Part shown: positions 26,229-34,295 of the stretch, piece by piece
Layout: every line of letters begins with the position of its first letter
Position numbering within the stretch: position 1 is the stretch's first letter
Source: Mycobacterium sp.
GTDB lineage: Bacteria > Actinomycetota > Actinomycetes > Mycobacteriales > Mycobacteriaceae
NCBI RefSeq assembly: GCF_002863225.1
Contig: NZ_PKEK01000024.1
Span: forward strand, 62,001-126,000
DNA: 64,000 nt
Reading direction: 5' to 3'
Notes under the pieces: generated by a model
What the model saw: only the letters and a program-made list of their open reading frames with translations
Told to the model about the DNA's origin: nothing
Database searches by the model: none
Translations under genes and position numbers: made by a program

Positions 26229-26271
26229 CAGGGAAATCCCTCTATCGAAGCGGTCACGCCACGCTTAGCGT
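26229..26271 (+). promoter_or_regulatory. Regulon promoter copy 3 for 26280 gene
   Basis: CAGGGAAATCCCTC (26229-26242), TATC (26243-26246), 19 bases, -10 TAGCGT (26266-26271). The ATG at 26280 follows eight bases after the -10 element, again implying a leaderless transcript. Confidence 0.65.
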
Positions 26272-26279
26272 CGGCACTC

Positions 26280-26636
26280 ATGAAATCGAGAGCCAGCACG
26301 CTGTTCTTTGTGCTCACTGCGGCCGCACTGTTCGTTACGCCGGTTGCCGGCGCCGACGATCAGCAGGATTGTGATCAGCTGCCACCCGATCAGGTGCAGC
26401 AGTGCCAGCAGAAGAAGGCGGCCGGCATCGCCGACGACGTCCTTAACAACGCCAACCGCGGAAACGGCCAGCAACCTCAACAACCCGCCAACGGGCCGGA
26501 CCGCAACAAGCCCCTGACCGGTGGGGCGTGGATGTACGTCAACGGCGTGCTGACCTGTGTCCCGAACGGCGCGGTCTTTCGCAACAACGAGCGCCTCGAC
26601 TCTTACTTCCCACCGAGCGGTGACCCGCGCTGCTGA
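26280..26636 (+). CDS. Gln-rich small secreted protein (WxxxNGVxT type)
   Basis: 118 residues. Signal peptide at residues 1-22 (TLFFVLTAAALFVTPVAGADD). The mature protein begins with a Gln/Asp-rich stretch (QQDCDQLPPDQVQQCQQKKA), then a Pro/Gln linker, then a C-terminal part with AWMYVNGVLTCVPNG and a final cysteine. The W...NGVxT segment and the Gln/Lys-rich N-terminal part recur in the protein at 32640-33038, so the two look paralogous. There is no ribosome-binding site and a -10 element just upstream, so it is probably leaderless. The function is unknown. Convergent with the gene at 26659. Confidence 0.7.
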   Translation: MKSRASTLFFVLTAAALFVTPVAGADDQQDCDQLPPDQVQQCQQKKAAGIADDVLNNANRGNGQQPQQPANGPDRNKPLTGGAWMYVNGVLTCVPNGAVFRNNERLDSYFPPSGDPRC

Positions 26637-26658
26637 TTGGGCGCCTCCGTCGAGAGCG

Positions 26659-27021
26659 TCAGCCCTGCCTGGCCATCGAAAAGACGACGTGCAGGTCAAA
26701 ATCCGGGCAGTCCTCGGTGAGATTGGACGAGGCGTCATCGAGGGTGAGCGTGCAGGTCTGGCTTCCAACCTGAGCGGACCCGGACCAGATGTTGCCCTGT
26801 CGGTGCAAATCAGTGGCTTCCGGGGGCTTGACGACGTGGACACAGTCCGGGCCGCACGGCGAGAATTTCGCACCCTGATGTGCCCCGTTTTTGATGTGCT
26901 GGTCCCCTTGAATGACGGTCAGTTGGTATACGCCATCGGGTGCTTCTGCGCCGGCCGGCCCAGCGGCGGCAACGGCGCAGGCCATCACCGCGATCCCCCA
27001 AATCGTCAGTCGAGCGATCAT
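26659..27021 (-). CDS. Small secreted protein, CGxxCxH/DLHxQ family (paralogue 2)
   Basis: 120 residues from the ATG at 27021, with AAGGGG upstream; a longer reading to 27129 would include the promoter. Signal peptide IWGIAVMACAVAAAGPAGAEA. The mature protein has the family framework CGPDCVH, then TDLHRQGNIWSG, plus a second cysteine pair (TCTLTLDD and EDCPDFD). Homologous to the proteins at 22661 and 36033. It is divergently transcribed from the PGRS gene; the two promoters each carry the regulon palindrome, centred 52 bases apart. The function is unknown. Confidence 0.72.
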   Translation of the reverse strand: MIARLTIWGIAVMACAVAAAGPAGAEAPDGVYQLTVIQGDQHIKNGAHQGAKFSPCGPDCVHVVKPPEATDLHRQGNIWSGSAQVGSQTCTLTLDDASSNLTEDCPDFDLHVVFSMARQG

Positions 27022-27050
27022 CCGAACCCCTTTGCTTGTGCTGTGAGCCG

Positions 27051-27094
27051 ACGCTAAGCCGACGAGAGGCCGCAGGGATACAGGGAAAACCCTG
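27051..27094 (-). promoter_or_regulatory. Regulon promoter copy 4 for 26659 gene
   Basis: Read on the minus strand: CAGGGTTTTCCCTG (27094-27081), TATC (27080-27077), 20 bases, -10 TAGCGT (27056-27051). The expected transcription start is near 27043, which gives a 22-base leader with the AAGGGG site. Confidence 0.65.
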
Positions 27095-27132
27095 GACCGC
27101 GAGAGTGCCGGCGCTGGGTTGCCAGTCAACGC

Positions 27133-27176
27133 AAGGGTTTTCCCTGTATCGGTCGGACGCCCTCACCGCCTAGCCT
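27133..27176 (+). promoter_or_regulatory. Regulon promoter copy 5 for PGRS gene
   Basis: AAGGGTTTTCCCTG (27133-27146), TATC (27147-27150), 20 bases, -10 TAGCCT (27171-27176). It is back to back with promoter copy 4. The leader to the ATG at 27254 is about 70 bases. Confidence 0.62.
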
Positions 27177-27253
27177 CTCGTCCAGGCTTAGCTGAGATTC
27201 TCCGAAGAATTAGCGAAGGAAAACTCAGCCGACGGGGGACTGAAAGGCGTGTT

Positions 27254-30200
27254 ATGGCTGTTCGGCGAGGTAACACGCGGATCTGGCAGTCGCGGGGGGC
27301 CGCGGCGCGGCGCCGTCGGGCGGTCGCTCTGGGTGCAAGCGCCGGTGCCTTTCTCACGTTCGGCCTGAGTCCGTTGACCGCTGTACCCGCCGCCCACGCG
27401 GACGTGCTGACCGACTGGATAGACCTGATCGTCGACCCGGTGGTGAACACCGCGGCGCCGGTTGAAGCGTTGGATATGTCGGCCTGGCTGGACCCGTCGA
27501 CATGGAACCTGGACTGGGCCGGTACCGGCTGGGCGGATCTGTTCGGGGCCTCGGCGGCCGCGTCGCCCGAGACCGCAGCCGTGGATGACTGGTTCGGCCA
27601 GTTCATCTACGAGCCACTACACACCGGCGTCGAGGACTGGATCAACAGTCCCGAAGGGCTGCAGTTCGGCGAGTTCGTCAACACCTGGTCGGGTCAATTC
27701 CTGATCGGCGACGGCGTCGATGGCACCGCGCTGAGTCCCGATGGCGGGGACGGCGGTTTGTGGTTGGGTGACGGCGGAAACGGCTGGTTCGGCGGCGACG
27801 GAGGCGACGCCGGGTGGTTTCTCGGCGACGGCGGTGACGCCGGAGGCATTGCGCCGCAGTCTGAGTTGAGTCTTCTGGCGTTGGACGACGCCGCGCCAAT
27901 CAATGGCACACCGGGTGCTGCCGGCGACGCGGCGTTCCTGTTCGGGAACGGCGGCAACGGCGCAGACGGCACCGACGGGCTGTACGGCGGCGACGGCGGT
28001 GTTGGAGGCGCTGGTGGCGCAGGCGGTTACTTCTACGGCAACGGCGGCAATGGCGGTGACGGCGGCTTGGGCGGTGAGGGCACGGAGCTGAACCCCGATG
28101 GTGGGAACGGCGGGGCCGGTGGAGCGGGTGGAGTCGGAAGCCTGTTCTTCGGCCGCGGCGGTGACGGCGGTAACGGCGGGGGTGGAGGCGCGGGCTTCAC
28201 TTCGTTCGAAACTTCGGATGGCGCCAATGGTCTAGACGGTGGTGTCGGCGGCGATGGCGGCGCCGGCGGCGCCGGCGGAGACGGGGGCTTCCTCTTCGGT
28301 GCCGGCGGTAATGGCGGCAACGCCGGCATTGGTGGCGACGGTGGTGACGGGGCCAATGGCGGAGCGGGTGCCTTGGGCAGCTTCACAGACGGTGGCGACG
28401 GCAATGGCGGCAACGCCGGCGACGGCGGAACGGGCGGCGCCGGTGGCCACGGTGGCCTCGGCGGAAACGCGGGCAAGGGGTCGTTCGCCAGCGACGGCGC
28501 AACCGGCAACGGCGGGTTCGGCGGCCAAGGCGGCGATGCCGGAGCCGGTGGAACGGGCGGTTTGGGCGCGACGGGAACTTTCGATCATCCCGACGGTGGC
28601 GACGGCGGTGACGGCGGCGACCCAGGAACGTTTGGCGTCGGCGGTACCGGTGGTGCCGCTGGAACTGGCGGGATCGGTGGGGGATCCGCAGGGGGTGACG
28701 GTAGTGACGGCAGTGGGTCGACTGCGCTGGCCAACGGCGGCAACGGCGGCGCCGGCTTCCAGTCGACAGTCGCAGGAACATCAGGTGGCAATGGCGGAGA
28801 TGGCGGTAACGGCGGCGCCTTCGGTAACGGCGGCGCGGGGGGTAGGGGAGCCAATGGCGTTGCCGGCATCAACGGCGGTTCCGGCGGGAACGGAGGCGAC
28901 GGCGGGAGCGGCGGCCTCGGTGGCTCGACGTCAGGCAACGGTGGGGCCGGCGGTGCGGCCGGCAATGGAGCCAGCGGTGGCACAGGGGTTGCGAGTCACG
29001 TCGACGGCGGCGCCGGCGGACGCGGCGGGGAGGTAGGCGCGGGCGGGACGGCAGTCAACGGCGCGGCGGGTTCAACCCCGACCAGCGGTGGTAACGGCGG
29101 CAACGGCGGGAATGGCTTCACCTCGACCGCCGCGGGAGCCAATGGCGGAAACGGTGGATCAGGCGGCAACGGCGGCTCGGTCGGCAACGGCGGTTTTGGG
29201 GGACGCGGAGGCAACGGTGTCGCGGGCGCTGCCGGTACGACCGGCAGTGCAGCGACAACGCCAGGCGCGGCCGGCGGCAGCGGAACCGCTGGTCAGGCGG
29301 GCGGATCTGGAGGTAACGGCGGAGCCGGAGGGTCGGGCGGGTCCACGTCTGGCTATGCCGGAAGCGGCGGCTCGGGTGGCAACGGTGCAAACGGTGGTGC
29401 CGGTGGGTCCGGTGTCAACGGCGCGGCGGGTTCCGCGGGTTCTAATGGTGGCGCCGGCGGCAGCGGAGCAGACGGTGGCGCAGGCGGCGACGGCGGCAAC
29501 GGCGGGGTTGGTGGCACCGCGGCGAATGGCAGTACGGGTTACACGGGATACGGCGGTAACGCCGGCAATGGTGGCGCCGGTGGGGGTGCAGGCAACGGCG
29601 CCGCGGGTGGTGCTGGTTCTGCAGCGAGTCCTAACGGTGGCGCCGGTGGTAACGGCGGCAATGTCGGCAACGGTGGTGCGGCCGGCAACGGCGGTACCGG
29701 TCTGTTCAACGGTTCGAATGGGACCGCGGGTTCGACGCCGACCAGCGGCGGCAACGGCGGTAACGGTGGTGCTGGTTACAACGCAACGACCGCGGGTGCC
29801 AACGGCGGCAACGGCGGGGCTGGCGGTAACGGCGGCAACATTGGCAACGGTGGCGTCGGCGGTCGGGGCGGTAACGGTTTCGCCGGCGCCGCAGGAACCA
29901 ACGGAACGGCGGCTACTACGCCTGGGGCCGCCGGTGGTAGCGGCACTGCGGGTCAGGCAGGCGGATCCGGCGGGAACGGAGGTGCGGGCGGACTGGGCGG
30001 CTCGACTTCCGGCAACGGAGGCAACGGCGGCGCCGGTGGCACAGGTGCCGGTGGTGGCAATGGGGGTTCGGGTGTCAACGGCGCGGCGGGTTCAGTTGGC
30101 TCGACCGGTGGCGCCGGTGGCAGCGGTGCCAATGGTGGTGCTGGCGGTAACGGCGGTAACGGCGGGGCGGGCGGTACCGCAGCGAACGGCACTGCCGGTC

Positions 30201-31233
30201 AAACCGGCGCCGGTGGTGGTGGTGGCAGCGGCGGGACAGGCGGGAGTGCCGGTAATGGCGGTGCCGGCGGTAACGGCGACCTGAGTCATCCCAATGGAGG
30301 CGACGGAGGCCGGGGCGGCGACATCGGTACGGGTGGCACTGCAGGTAGTGGAGGTACCGGCTCCACTTCCGGTGCCGACGGCAGGGCCGGATTTACTTCG
30401 ACCTCCGGTGGCAACGGCGGCAAGGGCGGTGACGGCTACGGGTATTACAGCAACAACGGGACTGGCGCGGCCGGCGACGGCGGCAAGGGCGGTGACAGCG
30501 GATCAGTGGGTAACGGCGGCAACGGCGGTAACGGCGGCCGGGGCAACTACTACGCAACCGACAACGATGGTGGCCGCGGAGGTGACGGTGGCGCGGGTGC
30601 AGTTCGTGGCGGCAACGGCGGCTACGGCGGTCAGGGGGCCAACGGCTCCAGTGATCACACCGGCGACGGTGACGGTGGCATGGGCGGTAACGGCGGTGAC
30701 GGCGGATTGACCGGAGGCGCTGGAGGTACTGGTGGCCGTCCGGTCAGTTCAGCGGCACCGGCGGCGAGGGCGGACAAGGTGGGTCCGGCGGCGGCACACC
30801 TGGCGGCGCTGGTGGGGCCGGTGGTAACCCCAACGGCGGGTACGGCGCAGGCGGCGGCGGAGGCGGCGGCGGCAGTCATTTGGGTGGCAACGGGGGTGCC
30901 GGTGGAAGCGGCGGTGACGGTGGCAACTGGGGCAATGGTGGAAACGGTTCTTTCTACACCGGCGGATCCGGCGGTTCAGGCGGTACCGGAGGCACTGGAT
31001 CTGTCGGCGACGGTGGCACTGGTGGAAATGGCGGCGACGGCGGCAACGGTGGTGTCGGTCCATCCGGCGGCGGAACAACCGGCGGTTCCGGTGGCTCCGG
31101 CGGCCTAGGAGGCAACGGCGGCACTGCACCCTCTCCAGCTGGCGACGGTGGCCCCGGCGGAAACGGCACGCCAGGCGGGCCGGGCGTCAACGGCAGCCCT
31201 GGCACACCAGGCACGCCGGGACAAAACCAGTGA
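27254..31233 (+). CDS. PGRS-type glycine-rich secreted protein without PE domain (frameshifted near 30737)
   Basis: Start ATG 27254, with AAAGG six bases upstream. The N-terminus is an Arg-rich, Tat-like region followed by a hydrophobic stretch ([20 protein letters not shown], cleavage near AHAD); there is no PE domain. Residues about 50-220 are unique ([19 protein letters not shown]). After that come more than 1,000 residues of GGxGG/GGNGG PGRS repeats. The glycine frame stays open to GGTGG near 30737, then switches by one base: the original frame continues as Ala/Val-rich nonsense to 31108, while the glycine repeats resume one frame away and end with PGTPGQNQ at 31233. One base seems missing. 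Such proteins are usually surface-exposed; function unknown. Confidence 0.75.
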
Positions 31234-31274
31234 CGAAACCGCTGTGAGGGCGGCTACGCGAGTACCTTCACCCC

Positions 31275-31664
31275 ATGCGAGCTTTCGTCATCCGGGCCGC
31301 GGTCACGGGATTCGCGCTGTGGGTGGTCACCAAGCTGGTCCACGGGCTGAGCTTCGTCGGCGGTGACAACCGCCTGCAGCGAATCGGCATCATCCTCGTG
31401 GTCGCGATGATTTTCGGGCTGGTAAACGCGTTCATCAAGCCCGTCGTGCAGATCCTGTCGATCCCGCTCTACATCCTCACGCTGGGACTGTTCCACATCG
31501 TCGTCAATGCGCTCATGCTCTGGATCACCGCGCGGATCACGGAGAACACGACCCACTGGGGCCTGTCTATCGATTACTTCTGGTGGACCGCGATCAAGGC
31601 CGCGATCGTCCTGTCGATCGTCAGCTGGGTGCTATCGCTGGTTGTCCGCACGTCGCGGCGCTGA
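31275..31664 (+). CDS. Phage-holin-superfamily-IV-like membrane protein (PF04020 type)
   Basis: 129 residues with four hydrophobic segments (FVIRAAVTGFALWVVTKLV, IGIILVVAMIFGLVNAFI, ILSIPLYILTLGLFHIVV, AIKAAIVLSIVSWVLSLVV). The conserved IFGLVNAFIKPVVQILSIPL and ITLGLF-like segments match the mycobacterial four-TM holin-like family, which is chromosomal and not evidence of a prophage. The role is unknown. It lies between the PGRS gene and the DNA glycosylase gene on the same strand, 18 bases before the latter, so it may share its transcript. Confidence 0.85.
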   Translation: MRAFVIRAAVTGFALWVVTKLVHGLSFVGGDNRLQRIGIILVVAMIFGLVNAFIKPVVQILSIPLYILTLGLFHIVVNALMLWITARITENTTHWGLSIDYFWWTAIKAAIVLSIVSWVLSLVVRTSRR

Positions 31665-31681
31665 CCCGGCACACTGGACTC

Positions 31682-32545
31682 ATGCCCGAACTGCCAGAAG
31701 TCGAGGCGCTGGCCGACTACCTGCGCCAGCATGCCGTCGGCAAGACCGTCGGCCGCGTCGACGTCGCCGCGCTGTCGGTGCTCAAGACCTTCGCCCCGCC
31801 GATCAACGCGCTGCACGGCCTCACCGTCACCGGCGCCGACCGGTGGGGCAAGTACCTGGGCGTCCGCGTCGGCGAACTGACCCTGATCACCCATTTATCC
31901 CGGGCCGGCTGGCTGCGTTGGTCGGAGAAGCTGTCGGCCACCCCGCTCAAACCCGGCAAGAATCCGATCGCGCTGCGCGTGCACCTGGGCCCACCGGGCG
32001 AGGCGCCCGGCTTCGACCTCACCGAGGCGGGTACGCAAAAGCGGCTCGCGGTGTGGCTGGTCGACGATCCCAAGACGGTCCCCGGCATTGCGTCGCTCGG
32101 CCCCGACGCGCTCACCCTGAATCTCGACGATTTGGCCAAGCTGCTGGCGAAGAACACCGGCCGGATCAAGTCCGTCATCACCGACCAGAAGGTCATCGCC
32201 GGCATCGGCAATGCCTACAGCGACGAAATTCTGCACGTCGCCAAGCTCTCACCGTTCGCCACGGCGGCCAAACTCAACGAGGCTCAACTCGCTGCCTTGC
32301 ACGACGCGATGGTTTCCGTGCTCTCGGACGCTGTCTCGCGCTCGGTCGGTCAGCAAGCCGCAACGCTCAAGGGCGAGAAGCGGTCCGGCATGCGCGTCCA
32401 CGCCCGCACTGGCCTGCCGTGCCCGGTGTGCGGCGACACCGTCCGCGAAGTTTCGTTTGCGGACAAGTCATTTCAGTACTGCCCGACGTGTCAGACCGGT
32501 GGCAAGGTGCTGGCCGACCGGCGGATGTCACGCCTGCTCAAATAG
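31682..32545 (+). CDS. Fpg/Nei-family DNA glycosylase/AP lyase, full length
   Basis: 287 residues from the ATG at 31682. The mature N-terminus PELPEVE supplies the catalytic proline and glutamate for excision of oxidised bases with beta/delta elimination. The helix-two-turn-helix region (DQKVIAGIGNAYSDEIL) and a C-terminal Cys4 zinc finger (CPVCGD...YCPTCQ) are intact. In M. tuberculosis the gene in this position (Rv0944, from memory) is only a truncated remnant, whereas this copy keeps every catalytic part. Start extensions into the holin-like gene are spurious. Substrate preference (FapyG/8-oxoG or oxidised pyrimidines) cannot be told from sequence. Confidence 0.9.
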   Translation: MPELPEVEALADYLRQHAVGKTVGRVDVAALSVLKTFAPPINALHGLTVTGADRWGKYLGVRVGELTLITHLSRAGWLRWSEKLSATPLKPGKNPIALRVHLGPPGEAPGFDLTEAGTQKRLAVWLVDDPKTVPGIASLGPDALTLNLDDLAKLLAKNTGRIKSVITDQKVIAGIGNAYSDEILHVAKLSPFATAAKLNEAQLAALHDAMVSVLSDAVSRSVGQQAATLKGEKRSGMRVHARTGLPCPVCGDTVREVSFADKSFQYCPTCQTGGKVLADRRMSRLLK

Positions 32546-32553
32546 TCCAGAAC

Positions 32554-32596
32554 AAGGGAAACCCCTGTATCCCTCTCGCCTTATCGCGCCTAGCGT
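32554..32596 (+). promoter_or_regulatory. Regulon promoter copy 6 for 32640 gene
   Basis: AAGGGAAACCCCTG (32554-32567), TATC (32568-32571), 19 bases, -10 TAGCGT (32591-32596). The predicted transcription start is near 32603, leaving a leader of about 37 bases with GGAGGG. Confidence 0.65.
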
Positions 32597-32639
32597 CGGC
32601 GAAAAGCGTCGTCCGTACGCTTCCTGGAGGGTGATCGAC

Positions 32640-33038
32640 ATGAAAAAACACCTGGCTTGCCGCAAAGCAGCCGCGATGGCGGTAAGTGCTGCCGCGCTGC
32701 TGCTCTGGACGCCAACCGCCAGTGCGGACGACCCGCCGTCCCAGTGCGCTCCGAACGACCAACAGTGTCAGGATCAGGAGAAGGCCAAGCAGGCCGCAGG
32801 TCAGGCGCAGCAGGCTGCCGATCAAGCCAAGCAGGCGGCAGATCAGGCCAAGCAGGCAGCGGATCAGGCCAAGCAGGGTGCCGATCAAAACAAGCAGGGG
32901 CAGAAAGCCATCGATATGGCAGACAAGAACTGCTGGCTCATCAACGGTGTTCCGACGATGTGGACGCCCGAGTTGCACACCACGGTCGGAGAGACCGCCG
33001 AGCCGTGCTACTCCCACTTTGGCCTCACACCGCACTAG
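32640..33038 (+). CDS. Gln/Lys-rich secreted protein with heptad repeats (WxxNGVxT type)
   Basis: 132 residues from the ATG at 32640, which has GGAGGG upstream. Signal peptide residues 1-29 (AAAMAVSAAALLLWTPTASAD). The mature N-terminus has two cysteines (SQCAPNDQQC), then four seven-residue repeats (AADQAKQ three times, GADQNKQ once) encoded by 21-bp DNA repeats, a pattern that favours an amphipathic helix or coiled coil. The C-terminal part has NCWLINGVPTMW and a last cysteine in EPCYSHFG. The W...NGVxT feature links it to the 26280 protein. Both carry the regulon promoter. The function is unknown. Confidence 0.72.
   Translation: MKKHLACRKAAAMAVSAAALLLWTPTASADDPPSQCAPNDQQCQDQEKAKQAAGQAQQAADQAKQAADQAKQAADQAKQGADQNKQGQKAIDMADKNCWLINGVPTMWTPELHTTVGETAEPCYSHFGLTPH
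32814..32897 (+). repeat. Four tandem 21-bp repeats inside the 32640 gene
   Basis: Units at 32814-32834, 32835-32855, 32856-32876 and 32877-32897 encode AADQAKQ, AADQAKQ, AADQAKQ and GADQNKQ. The first three are nearly identical at DNA level. Unit number could vary between strains by slippage. Confidence 0.7.
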
Positions 33039-33071
33039 CCCGTCACGGCCGAGCTCCAGCTGCGCGAAAGC

Positions 33072-33115
33072 AAGGGAAATCCCTGTATCGCTGGCGACCC
33101 TGAGCTGCCTAGATT
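33072..33115 (+). promoter_or_regulatory. Regulon promoter copy 7 for 33150 gene
   Basis: AAGGGAAATCCCTG (33072-33085), TATC (33086-33089), 20 bases, -10 TAGATT (33110-33115). The expected transcription start is near 33122, giving a leader of about 28 bases with AAAGGAG. Confidence 0.65.
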
Positions 33116-33149
33116 TGGGATCTCATCTGTCGCAGCAAAGGAGAACGCC

Positions 33150-33494
33150 ATGTCTTCACGTGACAAACATCGCCGATACGTAGGGCCGAAGAAGGTCTTG
33201 ATCGTCGCTGGCACTGCTGGACTCTTTGCCGCCGGACTCGTCGGCGCCGGACCCGCGGCGGCCGATCAAGCCCAGGACGACCAGTACTTCGCCGCGCTGC
33301 AGCAGATCTACCCGGGACGAGATCTCAACCCGTCCGCCAACATCGGCAATGCGCACAAGATCTGTAACCACCTAGGTGGTGGAGAAAGCTTCGACAGCGT
33401 GGTCAACGCCGTCCGCGAAGCGGATGACAACAAGGAATCCGTGGCGGCGGTGCAGCGGGAAGTGCACCTGGCCCAGTCGACCTACTGCCCGTAA
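33150..33494 (+). CDS. Secreted DUF732-type protein (regulon member)
   Basis: 114 residues; ATG 33150 with AAAGGAG upstream. A signal peptide follows a basic N-terminus (KKVLIVAGTAGLFAAGLVGAG, cleavage near AAADQ). The mature part has the DUF732 pattern: YFAALQQIYPGRDLNPSANIGNAHKICNHL and a C-terminal TYCP, with two cysteines likely paired. Function unknown, but members are common secreted proteins of mycobacteria. Compared with the DUF732 protein at 2675-3013, this one carries the eight-copy promoter motif. The next gene (SDR) starts 52 bases on. Confidence 0.78.
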   Translation: MSSRDKHRRYVGPKKVLIVAGTAGLFAAGLVGAGPAAADQAQDDQYFAALQQIYPGRDLNPSANIGNAHKICNHLGGGESFDSVVNAVREADDNKESVAAVQREVHLAQSTYCP

Positions 33495-33545
33495 CCGGTG
33501 AGGTGCCCGCGGACCGGCCATCGTCGCGTCTGCTGAAATGGGCGC

Positions 33546-34295
33546 ATGACTCGGCAGAAAATCCTCATCACCGGAGCCAGTTCGGGCCTGGGTGCCGGAA
33601 TGGCCCGCGCCTTCGCCGCCAAAGGACGCGACCTTGCGCTCTGCGCCCGTCGCACCGATCGCCTGGACGAACTGAAAACAGAACTGGCGCAACGGTATCC
33701 AGACGTCAAGGTTGCTGTTGCGGCGCTTGACGTCAACGACCACGACCAGGTGCCGAAGGTCTTTGCGGAGCTGTCCGAAGCGCTCGGCGGAATCGACCGC
33801 GTGATCGTCAACGCCGGCATCGGCAAGGGTGCGAAGCTGGGGTCGGGCAAGCTGTGGGCCAACAAGGCGACCATCGAGACCAATTTGGTTGCCGCCCTAG
33901 TGCAGATCGAGACCGCGCTGGAGATTTTCAAGGCACAGGGGTCCGGGCATCTGGTGCTGATCTCCTCAGTGCTCGGGTCGAAGGGCGTGCCGGGCGTAAA
34001 GGCGGCCTACGCAGCAAGCAAAGCGGGGCTCAGCTCGCTGGGGCAGTCGCTGCGCGCCGAGTACGCCAAGGGCCCGATCGCCGTGTCGGTGATGGAACCG
34101 GGCTACATCGAGTCGGAGATGACGGCGAAATCGCAGAGCACGCTGCTGATGGTCGACAACGAAACCGGCGTCAAGGCACTGGTTGCCGCGATCGAACGGG
34201 AACCCGGCCGGGCCGCCATTCCGTGGTGGCCATGGGGTCCGCTGGTTGCTCTGCTCAAAGTGATGCCGCTGTCGTTGGCCAAGCGGTTCGCCTAG
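33546..34295 (+). CDS. SDR-family oxidoreductase
   Basis: 249 residues. Classical SDR motifs: cofactor loop [16 protein letters not shown] at the N-terminus, NAGIG near residue 85, catalytic serine in [10 protein letters not shown] and YAASKAG with the Tyr-x3-Lys pair near residue 158. NAD(P)-dependent; substrate unknown. It corresponds in position to the SDR gene before pgi in M. tuberculosis (Rv0945). Its stop overlaps that of convergent pgi by four bases. Confidence 0.88.
   Translation: MTRQKILITGASSGLGAGMARAFAAKGRDLALCARRTDRLDELKTELAQRYPDVKVAVAALDVNDHDQVPKVFAELSEALGGIDRVIVNAGIGKGAKLGSGKLWANKATIETNLVAALVQIETALEIFKAQGSGHLVLISSVLGSKGVPGVKAAYAASKAGLSSLGQSLRAEYAKGPIAVSVMEPGYIESEMTAKSQSTLLMVDNETGVKALVAAIEREPGRAAIPWWPWGPLVALLKVMPLSLAKRFA

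Noticed and set aside
24149..26374. Treating the whole 24149-26374 frame as the regulator's C-terminus
   Set aside because: Past about 25870 it runs through the promoter and two other genes and has no LuxR-like sequence; a missing stop through frameshift is more likely.
22661..27021. CGxxCxH as a c-type haem motif
   Set aside because: The spacing is C-x3-C-x-H, not the C-x2-C-H needed for covalent haem attachment.
28030..30880. Long antisense reading frames rich in Pro or Arg
   Set aside because: They are mirror translations of the glycine-rich PGRS gene, with no start signals or homology.
27700..31230. Short direct repeats resembling a CRISPR array or satellite DNA
   Set aside because: The repeats are codon-level GGN GGN patterns of a PGRS coding sequence with no constant spacer length; no cas genes are present.
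31275..31664. Prophage remnant because of the holin-like protein
   Set aside because: This four-TM family is a normal chromosomal gene in mycobacteria; no phage genes are nearby.
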